Shown piece after piece: positions 12,657 through 19,497 of a stretch of DNA of 19,497 nt. Source of the DNA: Rickettsiales bacterium (GTDB lineage Bacteria > Pseudomonadota > Alphaproteobacteria > Rickettsiales > UBA998); the NCBI GenBank assembly GCA_019749855.1, contig JAIEPI010000108.1:1-19497 (forward strand), written 5' to 3'. The position numbers and the translations under genes are program-made. A model generated the notes under the pieces. It saw only the letters and a program-made list of their open reading frames with translations, was not told where the DNA came from and did not search any database. Every line of letters starts with the position of its first letter. Position 1 is the first letter of the stretch.

Positions 12657-15121
12657 ATCACCGGCGTTTTGCCTGCTGCATACGCATGGGAGTGCTGGGT
12701 ACTGGATGATGGAGACACAGAAGCATCCGCCGCTGGTGCCAGTGCCTCTTTCACCGACACAGGCTTTTCAGCGCTGGCGGCCCATGGCGTTTCCAGTTCA
12801 TAATAGTTGCGAACATAATGAGCATAGGCGAGATCGTCTGGTCGTTTTACGGCAGCGTCTGAGAATTCCAACGTGACCAGAAAATTATTGAGCGCGGGCG
12901 CATCTTTTGCCAGCGCGAGTGGCACGGCGCTGCCATACCCTAACTCACGCACGCGACGGCCTTGCGCCCCCAGATCAAACACCACGGGATAGATGCCATA
13001 ACGAAGGGCAATGGAGAGCGTGTAGCAATAGGTCTCCGGCCATACACTCGGAATCAGCACCACATGCGGATTATGTTTTTGCAGCAGGGATTCAATCTCC
13101 TCCTCCCGATATTCTCCGGTGACGGTGACATTGCTAAACTCCGCACTGTTTAGCTCGGCATGATTGGTGTAGCCAATCAACGTGTAATGGATCGGCAAAC
13201 CACGCTCCGCGGCGTCTTTGGCTAAAGCCGCCAGAACAGAGGAACCTTTCACTGTGGAGAGTGCGCCAATCACCGCCACTTGCAGCTCTTCATTCTGGCT
13301 GGGTGCTGGACGAGTCAGCAGCGGTGCATGGCTAAACTGCTCTTCATGCGGACGTACGTGATAGGCGGCCTCAGGCACATAGCGAAGCATCCGTTCTTTG
13401 ACATCAAGGTCAGGGACAAACACACGCCTTGCACTGCGCAGCAAGCGGGCAAAATGCAAACGCCACTGCCACACTGGCATTCCTTCCGCATTGGAGGGCG
13501 TGTATTCCATCATGCGCTCATAGGTCTCAATATCTGGCTCACCATTATAAAAATCATCAGCGTCCACGAGATTAATGCGTGGGCAAATCGTGTAGTAATC
13601 ATGCAAGGTGACATCGTACTTAATATCCAGCGCACTGCTCAGCTCGGTGAGAAAATCAATCATGCGATGCGGGAAGCCTATGAGGTGATGCACATGAATA
13701 TGCGAGATGCCCAACTCCAGCATGGCCTCAAAAAATCCCTCACGGTCATATTCCAGCGAGAAAAAGGCATTGGGCGTATGGGCAACGCCGTAATGCGACA
13801 GCATCATGCCGCCGGATTCTAAATCAGACGGATACAGCAGATAGGTTCCAATGGACTCTTTGGCCAATGCCGCGCTGAGTTCACGCACGTGACGCTCGGT
13901 GCCGCCGCCACGGCTGTGGTTGACCATCAGCATGTTGAAATCACGGCCTGCATGTTTAAGGCGCGCCAGATCAAGGTGCTGACGGATCGAGCGAACTGGA
14001 TCCGCCTTGATGAAGTCACGCACTTGCGCGGCATAATGAGGGTAGCGGGCGTTTAAGACCTTCAACCCTTGTTTCACCAGCGTTTTTTTCTCAGCCGAGA
14101 AGGAGGTGCCGCCAATATGCCGCACGAACACATCCCCCGCCAGCAGATGCTTCCAGCTATGTTTGGCAGCGCGCAGGCAGAAATCATTTTCCTCACCATA
14201 GCCACGCCCAAAAGTTTCAGCGTCAAACACGCCGACATCACGCAGGCAACGGCGCTTGATGAACATGCAAAAGCCAACCGCTGTGGGTAACTCACAGTTT
14301 CGCCCCTTATTGATCGCAGCGGCTAACTGATCCAGCGTGGCATAATCAACTTCAAGCGGCATGTTATTGTCATGCACCATGAAGGGATAGCTGCAAATCT
14401 CCGCATTGTTTGACAGCGGCGTCACCGTACCCACCGCATTGCTGCTATAGGCATGGCGATGCAGACGATCCAGCCAGTCTGCAAACACTTCCGTATCGGA
14501 ATTGAGCAGCACCACATCACGGTCACCGTGAATCTGCATGCCTTTATTCACGGTTTGAACGAAGCCCAGATTCTGTGGGTTTTCAATGAGCGTGAACCAT
14601 TTTGCCTGCGCCAGCTCCCGTAGCTTCGCGCCTAATTGCGGGTCGGGACTGTAATCATTAATGACAATCAGCTCGAAGCGCGTTTCACCGGTAGTTTGCA
14701 GAGCACGCCATATCGCATTCAGCGTCTGATCATAATCACGATAGATGGGCATCACCACATCGACGGTGGCATCATTGACGATCGCGCCTGCACGCTTCGC
14801 ACTATCAGGCAAGGCTGAAAAATCGGCGTCACTCGGCGCTGTTGGCATGGCAGCCACTGGGGCATCATCCGTGCGTTTAGGCTTAAACAACGAATGCAGA
14901 CGCTCGGTGCCCATGCGACGGCGTCGCCACTGATGATGCAGGTTTGTGTTGAGAATCAAATGCTCAATGGAGAGAAAAAACAAATCCGCCGTTACCAGAC
15001 GCACCCGCTCAGGGATGGGCAAGCGGCGAAGCCCACGCAAAAACAATGCACCGGCACGTTTTGTGCCGCTAATAATGCGATGCCTGCGGTGCCAGATGGG
15101 GCGAGCGAATGCGCGTAACAT
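12653..15121 (-). CDS. Two-domain glycosyltransferase (GT2 fused to GT4-like)
   Basis: The 822-residue protein probably builds a surface glycan from nucleotide sugars at the inner face of the membrane. A basic N terminus of about 80 residues may be membrane-associated. A GT2 domain (about 120-340) shows DVVMPIYRDY, the LLNSDTEV motif with metal-site D209, and the GYGEENDFCLRA motif. A GT4-like domain (about 395-780) shows NHSRGGGTERHVREL as a donor-side loop and PSVWPETYCYTLSIAL. In that last motif the usual second glutamate of the EX7E signature is Ile704, so activity of this half is uncertain. The C-terminal 40 residues are Ala/Ser-rich. The ATG at 15121 follows a good GAAGGG five bases upstream. 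The gene converges on the glucosaminidase gene, sharing its stop region. Confidence 0.93.
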   Translation of the reverse strand: MLRAFARPIWHRRHRIISGTKRAGALFLRGLRRLPIPERVRLVTADLFFLSIEHLILNTNLHHQWRRRRMGTERLHSLFKPKRTDDAPVAAMPTAPSDADFSALPDSAKRAGAIVNDATVDVVMPIYRDYDQTLNAIWRALQTTGETRFELIVINDYSPDPQLGAKLRELAQAKWFTLIENPQNLGFVQTVNKGMQIHGDRDVVLLNSDTEVFADWLDRLHRHAYSSNAVGTVTPLSNNAEICSYPFMVHDNNMPLEVDYATLDQLAAAINKGRNCELPTAVGFCMFIKRRCLRDVGVFDAETFGRGYGEENDFCLRAAKHSWKHLLAGDVFVRHIGGTSFSAEKKTLVKQGLKVLNARYPHYAAQVRDFIKADPVRSIRQHLDLARLKHAGRDFNMLMVNHSRGGGTERHVRELSAALAKESIGTYLLYPSDLESGGMMLSHYGVAHTPNAFFSLEYDREGFFEAMLELGISHIHVHHLIGFPHRMIDFLTELSSALDIKYDVTLHDYYTICPRINLVDADDFYNGEPDIETYERMMEYTPSNAEGMPVWQWRLHFARLLRSARRVFVPDLDVKERMLRYVPEAAYHVRPHEEQFSHAPLLTRPAPSQNEELQVAVIGALSTVKGSSVLAALAKDAAERGLPIHYTLIGYTNHAELNSAEFSNVTVTGEYREEEIESLLQKHNPHVVLIPSVWPETYCYTLSIALRYGIYPVVFDLGAQGRRVRELGYGSAVPLALAKDAPALNNFLVTLEFSDAAVKRPDDLAYAHYVRNYYELETPWAASAEKPVSVKEALAPAADASVSPSSSTQHSHAYAAGKTPVI

Positions 15122-15143
15122 AAAAACCCTTCAAAGAGGCGAA

Positions 15144-15173
15144 AACATACTGTGGAACGCCCCCTGTTGCCAA
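15144..15173 (-). promoter_or_regulatory. Probable promoter of the glycosyltransferase gene
   Basis: Read on the minus strand, TTGGCA (15173-15168) and TATGTT (15149-15144) are 18 bases apart. Initiation near 15137 would leave a leader of about 16 bases containing the GAAGGG ribosome site. The -10 match is modest, so co-transcription from xerD across the 70-base gap is also possible. Confidence 0.4.
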
Positions 15174-15191
15174 GCAAAATAGTGGCTTTTT

Positions 15192-16133
15192 TCAGCCTTT
15201 CATTTTGGCGAGCGGGTGATATTTTTTAATAAGTTTATTCAGATGTTTGCGGCTGACATGTGTATAGATTTGCGTTGTGGTTATGTCGGCATGCCCAAGC
15301 AATTCCTGAATCACCCGCAAATCAGCCCCGCCTTCCAGCAAATGACTGGCAAATGAATGGCGCAACGCATGCGGATGCACCTTCGCCTCGTCGATGCCGG
15401 TATTGATCGCCAGCTGTTTAAGCAACTGCCCTAATCGTTGACGGGTCAGATGCCCCTCCAGCCCTCGTGAGGGAAACAAAAAGCTGGAATAACCACTGCC
15501 ATCTGTAAATACGCCGCGTATCTCGAGGTAAGCCTGTAGCGCCACAATGGCTTCACGATGCAGCGGGGCGATACGTTCGCGCCCGCCTTTGCCAGTGACG
15601 AGCAAAAAAGAGGTGGCCGCGGTGGCTTCCTGTAGGGTCTGGCGCACCTGTGACATGTTCAAACTCACCAATTCGGACACACGCAAGCCGGAGGCATAAA
15701 GTATTTCCAGCATGGCGCTCAGCCGTTTGCCCTCCGGTGATGTATCCGCACTTGCCGATTGCAAAAGCGCCTCCACCTCCTTGTGGTCAAGTACATGTGG
15801 CAATGGACGTGCGCGTTTAGCGCCCATGAGCAACGCAGTCGGGTTTTCGCTACAAAAACGCTCAGACACCATGAAACGGTAGAACTGGCGAATGGCGCTG
15901 GTTTTACGAGCACTGCTGCTGGCGGCCAGTCCGTCATTGGTCAGACGGCTCAGATAGGCTTCAATATCCAGGCGGCTCGCCTGCGCGAGGGACGTTTTGC
16001 GTGTGCGCATCATCTGAGCATAATCGAGCAAATCACGACGATACGCCGCAACGGTGTTGGCGGAGGCCTGACGCTCCGTTTGCAGCATGTCCAGAAAATC
16101 TTCGATCAGCGTGGTATCAGAAGGAAGCGGCAC
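15192..16133 (-). CDS. xerD: Site-specific tyrosine recombinase XerD
   Basis: XerD, with XerC, resolves chromosome dimers at dif during cell division. The product has 313 residues, a normal size. An N-terminal SAM-like core-binding domain spans about 5-95. The catalytic domain carries R151 (in GLRVSEL), K182 (in TGKGGRER), H255 and R258 (in HPHALRH), H281 (in LLGHADI) and the nucleophile Y290 (in TQIYTHV), so the active site is complete. XerD is preferred over XerC because of the C-terminal end after the tyrosine and because xerD next to aroK-aroB is a common alphaproteobacterial arrangement. The start is a GTG at 16133 directly after the stop codon of the upstream gene (TAAGTG), which implies coupled translation. 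Nothing around it suggests a mobile-element integrase. Confidence 0.95.
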   Translation of the reverse strand: MPLPSDTTLIEDFLDMLQTERQASANTVAAYRRDLLDYAQMMRTRKTSLAQASRLDIEAYLSRLTNDGLAASSSARKTSAIRQFYRFMVSERFCSENPTALLMGAKRARPLPHVLDHKEVEALLQSASADTSPEGKRLSAMLEILYASGLRVSELVSLNMSQVRQTLQEATAATSFLLVTGKGGRERIAPLHREAIVALQAYLEIRGVFTDGSGYSSFLFPSRGLEGHLTRQRLGQLLKQLAINTGIDEAKVHPHALRHSFASHLLEGGADLRVIQELLGHADITTTQIYTHVSRKHLNKLIKKYHPLAKMKG

Positions 16134-17858
16134 TTACGGGACGCGTCGATCAGGAATGCCCAATAAAGCTTCCGTCATGAGAGCGTTACTGTAGCTACGC
16201 AAACCGACCTTATTCCAGGCGGCAAGAACCTGCAATAACGCCTGATCGCTGGTGCGTTGTGGCGGTGTTGCATCCAGCACCTGTAGCGAACGCAGAAGCT
16301 GTTCCGCATGACTGCCATCAGAAAGCGACATGTGCAGCGCGTTCAAACGTTCCGGAGCCGCATAATTAAGATCAGGCGGTGGCGCTAAGCCATCAAGCGG
16401 ACGCTCCGGCCAGCGCACGCGGTAGCCTTGCGCTTCCATGATACGTCCATAGCGTGTCACCAGCCACACAATGGATGCATCCGGCGCCTGTGCAAAATCG
16501 GGCAACACAATTTCATCATTGGTGAAGCGGTATTGATTGGCGGCAATCTGCAGGATTCGGCCAGCGATACTGGCAGCTATTTCTGATCCATTATCCTGAT
16601 GGTTATTGAGTGCCCGCGCCACATCCTCCGCCTCTGCATTGTCGCCACGATCAAGGTAGAGTCCGATCGTCTCATAAAGCAACGTGATACTCAGGCCGTG
16701 ATCCTCCGCCACCAGTTTACGTAAGGTTTTTCCAAGGATAGCGCGTGAATCCCTGGCGGAGAAGATTTTGTGAAACGTTCGCAGCGCCGATTCCACCGTT
16801 TGCACCTGATTCTCTGCTGTACGTGAGGTATTCGTATCCACATAGGTGAGGGCACGGGTATAGGTGGGCAGTAAAGTTGTGTCTTTGGGCGATTTTGAGA
16901 GACGCGCCACCTTGAGGTACAAGGCTGCGAGTTGGTTTGCATCAAGTCGGTGCGCCTGCAATGCGCGCTCTGCAAAATATGCACGCAAAAGCACCGGCAG
17001 CTTTGACACGCCACTGAGTGACGCTTGCAGTTCAGGCGGTAATGTTTGTGCGAGGGGAATGCTTACAAAGTCACTACCAATACGTTGTTTGATACCGTTT
17101 GTGTTTTTATCAATGAGTGCTGCCAGTGCAGAATACAAGATAGCATCTTTGGCACTTAATGTCGGCAGAGTAGCATCACCACCTTCAAATAATGGCGCGA
17201 GGAGAGGGGGTAATTGCTTCGGTACGGACTCCTGCAATAAACCGAGGGAGATTTCCGCCTCAGCTTGTTTACCATCCAGCTGTTGGCACAACATGTAATG
17301 TATCAGCCAGTAGAGGCGACTGCTTTCGCTCTCGAATTCGGTGGACTCGTTTTTCATGAGGGCGCCGGTTAAGTCACAGGTGCGGTGTGTGCGACCTGTG
17401 GCCCAGCCAATGGTGGCGCCAAGACGAGCCACCGGCTCGGTTAAAAAGGAAGGATTGAGCGAGCGAAACAATGTCCACCCGCCTTCATACTCACTCAGAC
17501 GGTAAAGAGCTTCCATGCGCAGCAACAGCCAGTTTTCTGGCACATCGCCGTCAGCATCCGGCAAAACCGGTGAACTCAGCGTTGCCACCGCTACTTCTCG
17601 CTGCGCCTGCCATGACAATGGATGGGTGAACTCCGCTAGCAGCGTTTTTAACACCTGCGGATCGCTACCCGCCCAACTAAAGCTATCGGGTTTTCCCTGC
17701 GAGGAGAGGATGCCCTGACTGGCCGCAACGCTGGATTCTTTTTCCAGTATTTTAATTTCCCCACTGCGAACCGCATCGCTGGATTCATCCACAGCAACGA
17801 CTGGCAGCGCGGTTAACGCTACCAGCCAAAAAGTTGCAAACGCGCAATGCCGGTTCAT
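16134..17858 (-). CDS. Secreted helical protein of unknown function
   Basis: I do not recognise a named family. The 574-residue product begins with a signal peptide (about 1-22, ending in PVVA before VD), so it is probably periplasmic. The mature part has no membrane helix and reads as many amphipathic helices with Ala- and Leu-rich spacing, such as LLLRMEALYRLSEYEGGW and LLYETIGLYLDRGDNAEAEDVARAL. This is reminiscent of TPR-like helical repeats. Cysteines C161 and C191 could form a disulfide. It lies between a 43-residue membrane peptide (seven bases upstream) and xerD (directly downstream) and is clearly in an operon with both. The link to XerD suggests no direct function. A scaffold role in the envelope is a guess. 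Confidence 0.85.
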   Translation of the reverse strand: MNRHCAFATFWLVALTALPVVAVDESSDAVRSGEIKILEKESSVAASQGILSSQGKPDSFSWAGSDPQVLKTLLAEFTHPLSWQAQREVAVATLSSPVLPDADGDVPENWLLLRMEALYRLSEYEGGWTLFRSLNPSFLTEPVARLGATIGWATGRTHRTCDLTGALMKNESTEFESESSRLYWLIHYMLCQQLDGKQAEAEISLGLLQESVPKQLPPLLAPLFEGGDATLPTLSAKDAILYSALAALIDKNTNGIKQRIGSDFVSIPLAQTLPPELQASLSGVSKLPVLLRAYFAERALQAHRLDANQLAALYLKVARLSKSPKDTTLLPTYTRALTYVDTNTSRTAENQVQTVESALRTFHKIFSARDSRAILGKTLRKLVAEDHGLSITLLYETIGLYLDRGDNAEAEDVARALNNHQDNGSEIAASIAGRILQIAANQYRFTNDEIVLPDFAQAPDASIVWLVTRYGRIMEAQGYRVRWPERPLDGLAPPPDLNYAAPERLNALHMSLSDGSHAEQLLRSLQVLDATPPQRTSDQALLQVLAAWNKVGLRSYSNALMTEALLGIPDRRVP

Positions 17859-17865
17859 GTGGCGC

Positions 17866-17997
17866 TCATGGGAGGAAGGATTCTCGTTTTAGTTCGATTT
17901 CCGTTTGTTGAGGCGTTACCTGAACATCCTGAGTGCCGAGAAAGACGAAACCTCCCATAAGGAGGAGTATGACAAAAAGCAGTAGCTTGAGTTTCAT
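17866..17997 (-). CDS. 43-residue single-helix membrane peptide
   Basis: This small gene is easily missed. From the ATG at 17997 it encodes 43 residues: a short basic start (MKLK), a hydrophobic segment at about 5-21 (LLLFVILLLMGGFVFLG), then a polar tail with VTPQQTEIELKRESFLP. The pattern matches tiny inner-membrane peptides that sit in the same place in some alphaproteobacterial genomes, as I recall them; I cannot name a family. It ends seven bases before the start of the secreted helical protein and is in the same direction, so it is probably the first gene of that operon. No clear ribosome site precedes it. A longer open frame overlapping it in another phase lacks any protein-like pattern. 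Confidence 0.6.
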   Translation of the reverse strand: MKLKLLLFVILLLMGGFVFLGTQDVQVTPQQTEIELKRESFLP

Positions 17998-18045
17998 GAC
18001 GGTGATACGGGCTAGGGTTAAAGTGCGCTCTATTTTTACTTGCCG

Positions 18046-18074
18046 TTGCCAAAAAGCAAATATTTTCTTATTTT
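18046..18074 (+). promoter_or_regulatory. Probable sigma70 promoter of aroK-aroB
   Basis: TTGCCA (18046-18051) and TATTTT (18069-18074) are 17 bases apart, and transcription should start near 18081. This favours an aroK start codon at 18097 or later and argues against a TTG start further upstream, which would lie within the promoter. Confidence 0.55.
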
Positions 18075-18086
18075 AGTGCACACTAA
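18073..18086. repeat. Inverted repeat at the aroK transcription start
   Basis: TTAGTG (18073-18078) and CACTAA (18081-18086) are perfect inverted arms with a CA spacer. The repeat overlaps the end of the predicted -10 box and the likely start of transcription, a common place for a repressor site. No regulator gene is nearby to suggest which protein would bind. Confidence 0.45.
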
Positions 18087-18129
18087 TTTTATTACTATGC
18101 AAATACCTATGCTTAGGCAAGACATTCAA

Positions 18130-18681
18130 ATGACTGCAACGCCGCCAGTACCACAATTAAAAAAAACAGTGGTGTTGATTGGACTCATGGGCGCTGGAAA
18201 ATCAACCGTTGGACGCCGTTTGGCAAAAGCTCTCGGTGTGGAGTTTCGCGACTCTGATGATGAAATCGCTATGGCGGCTGGTTGCAGCATCCCTGATATT
18301 TTCCGTACCTACGGCGAAGCCTTGTTTCGTGATCTTGAGCAGCGCGTGATTGAGCGCTTGCTACGGGATGAGACACCGCTGGTACTGGCAACCGGTGGCG
18401 GCGCATGGATGAATACACAGCTTCGTCAATTGATCCACCAGCAGGCTGTGTCTGTGTGGCTGCGAGCCGATATTGACGTGCTGCTGGATCGCGTGACCCG
18501 TCGCAATACACGCCCCTTGCTGGCCAATGGCGATAAACGCGAGATTCTCACCCGTCTGATGAAGGAGCGCTATCCGCTGTATGCTGAGGCAAGCATCGTG
18601 ATTGATAGTAATCGCGAGCATCATGAAAATGTGGTGCAGATTGTTCAGGAGGCGCTGGTGCAGCAGCAATACATCGCATGA
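18130..18681 (+). CDS. aroK: Shikimate kinase AroK
   Basis: The enzyme phosphorylates shikimate to shikimate 3-phosphate with ATP, the fifth step of the aromatic amino acid pathway. The product has 183 residues from the ATG at 18130, a normal length. The Walker A motif GLMGAGKST covers residues 18-26. D41 and D43 in the DSDD motif fit shikimate and magnesium binding, the FRDLE motif supplies R67, GGG at 89-91 is the substrate loop, and NTRPLL carries the lid arginine R128. Earlier in-frame ATGs at 18097 and 18109 would add 11 or 7 residues; none has a good ribosome site, so the exact start is open. The stop overlaps the aroB start by ATGA, so the two pathway genes are coupled. Confidence 0.96.
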   Translation: MTATPPVPQLKKTVVLIGLMGAGKSTVGRRLAKALGVEFRDSDDEIAMAAGCSIPDIFRTYGEALFRDLEQRVIERLLRDETPLVLATGGGAWMNTQLRQLIHQQAVSVWLRADIDVLLDRVTRRNTRPLLANGDKREILTRLMKERYPLYAEASIVIDSNREHHENVVQIVQEALVQQQYIA

Positions 18682-19497
18682 GTGCTTCCAGCCACAGTCA
18701 GGTGAAGGTCTCGCTGAGTGATCGAAGCTACACGATTCATATTGGCGAGGGGCTTATCGCTCAGGCCGGTGATTTGATAGCCGCATTGAGAGACATTAAG
18801 CGCCTGATCGTCATCAGCGATGTGAACGTGGCGCCACTTTATGCCGCGCCACTGATGGAATCGCTGCAATCGGCGGGACTGCACGTTGATTGCCTTACGC
18901 CACTACCGGCTGGTGAACAGACCAAGTCTTTTGCCCAACTGGAGTCCTTACTCGAGGTGGTGCTCGCGTTGCAGCCGGAGCGTGGCACGGCGCTGTTGGC
19001 GTTGGGCGGCGGCGTCATCGGTGATCTGGTGGGCTTTGTCGCCAGTATAGTGCTGCGCGGTGTGCCGTTCATTCAGGTGCCCACCAGCTTGCTGGCGCAA
19101 GTGGATAGCTCGGTGGGTGGAAAAACTGCGATTAATAGTCGGCATGGTAAAAACCTGATTGGCAGCTTCCATCAGCCGCGCCTTGTCATTGCTGATACGG
19201 CCACGCTGCAAACCTTGCCGCCTCGTGAAAAGCTCGCTGGTTATGCGGAAGTGGTGAAATATGGCCTCATCAATCAGCCGGATTTTTTTGCTTGGCTGGA
19301 GCGCCATGGTGCGGCGCTACTTGCCGGAGATGCGGACATAGTTCGCACCGCAGTGGAGCGCTGCTGTCGCGCGAAAGCGGAGATCGTCTCGCAGGATGAA
19401 CGCGAGGGCGGCGTGCGCGCCTTGCTGAATCTGGGGCATACGTTTGGCCACGCACTGGAAAAGGCCACCGGCTATAGCGACATGCTGAATCACGGCG
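18678..19497 (+). CDS. aroB: 3-dehydroquinate synthase AroB, 3' end missing
   Basis: AroB converts DAHP to 3-dehydroquinate, the second step of the shikimate pathway, using NAD and a divalent metal. The first 273 residues are present and the gene runs off the window; about 90-100 residues should remain. Visible motifs are the GGGVIGDLVGF nucleotide-binding segment (residues 110-120), PTSLLAQVDSSVGGKTAIN, the metal ligand E191 in AEVVKYG, and H254 in NLGHTFGHALE. H272, near the edge of the window, lies at the spacing expected of the third metal ligand. The start ATG overlaps the aroK stop. Nothing is abnormal in the part seen. Confidence 0.97.
   Translation, partial: MSASSHSQVKVSLSDRSYTIHIGEGLIAQAGDLIAALRDIKRLIVISDVNVAPLYAAPLMESLQSAGLHVDCLTPLPAGEQTKSFAQLESLLEVVLALQPERGTALLALGGGVIGDLVGFVASIVLRGVPFIQVPTSLLAQVDSSVGGKTAINSRHGKNLIGSFHQPRLVIADTATLQTLPPREKLAGYAEVVKYGLINQPDFFAWLERHGAALLAGDADIVRTAVERCCRAKAEIVSQDEREGGVRALLNLGHTFGHALEKATGYSDMLNHG

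Noticed and set aside
15192..16133. Integrase of a mobile element
   Set aside because: Size, complete Xer active site and the aroK-aroB neighbourhood fit chromosomal XerD; there are no attachment repeats, tRNA or cargo genes.
17855..18052. 65-codon minus-strand frame upstream of the secreted helical protein
   Set aside because: It overlaps the better 43-residue membrane peptide in another phase, is His/Arg/Thr-rich with no protein-like pattern, and would need to start inside the aroK promoter.

Overview
The window looks like a chromosomal segment of an alphaproteobacterium. The basis is its gene set: an NDUFA12-type complex I protein next to an MlaD protein and a DUF2155 protein, xerD lying divergently beside aroK-aroB, and a dnaG-rpoD pair. 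All of these are familiar arrangements in Alphaproteobacteria. The genus cannot be fixed from the sequence alone. I see no rRNA, tRNA, CRISPR array, transposase, integrase of mobile type or prophage cluster. The DNA is densely coding, and no gap between genes exceeds about 240 bases.

Left part (1-4801, + strand): the 3' part of the primase gene dnaG, a 238-base gap with a good promoter and an inverted repeat, then rpoD for the housekeeping sigma factor. RpoD is the most unusual protein here. At 972 residues it is far longer than usual because of a 214-residue histone-H1-like N-terminal tail (about 53 Lys, no Asp or Glu) and a second charged Lys/Glu/Ala plus acidic insert in its non-conserved region. 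A strong terminator, and a second hairpin, close the unit.

Centre left (4805-8172, +): a tightly coupled four-gene operon behind a near-consensus promoter. It has two small two-helix membrane proteins of unknown function, a membrane-anchored glycoside-hydrolase-like protein with an Ig-like module inside it, and a membrane acyltransferase-3 protein. Together they suggest tailoring of a cell-surface polysaccharide.

Centre (8208-10663, +): a second operon from a promoter that predicts an almost leaderless mRNA. It encodes NDUFA12, MlaD, a periplasmic DUF2155 protein and an M48 metallopeptidase lipoprotein, so it mixes respiration with envelope maintenance. Next (10791-12656, +) is a glucosaminidase-domain protein with long Pro/Ala/Thr-rich stretches, one C-terminal membrane segment and no N-terminal signal peptide. 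It converges on the next gene at a shared CTAG.

Right part: on the minus strand are a GT2-GT4 fusion glycosyltransferase with its own likely promoter and an operon of a 43-residue membrane peptide, a periplasmic helical protein of unknown function, and xerD. Divergent from these, on the + strand, aroK and aroB (cut by the window edge) encode two shikimate-pathway enzymes. A perfect inverted repeat sits at the predicted transcription start of aroK.

I found no defence or other clearly novel multi-gene system. The best candidates for new biology are the H1-like tail of RpoD, the surface-polysaccharide operon, and the signal-less glucosaminidase protein.
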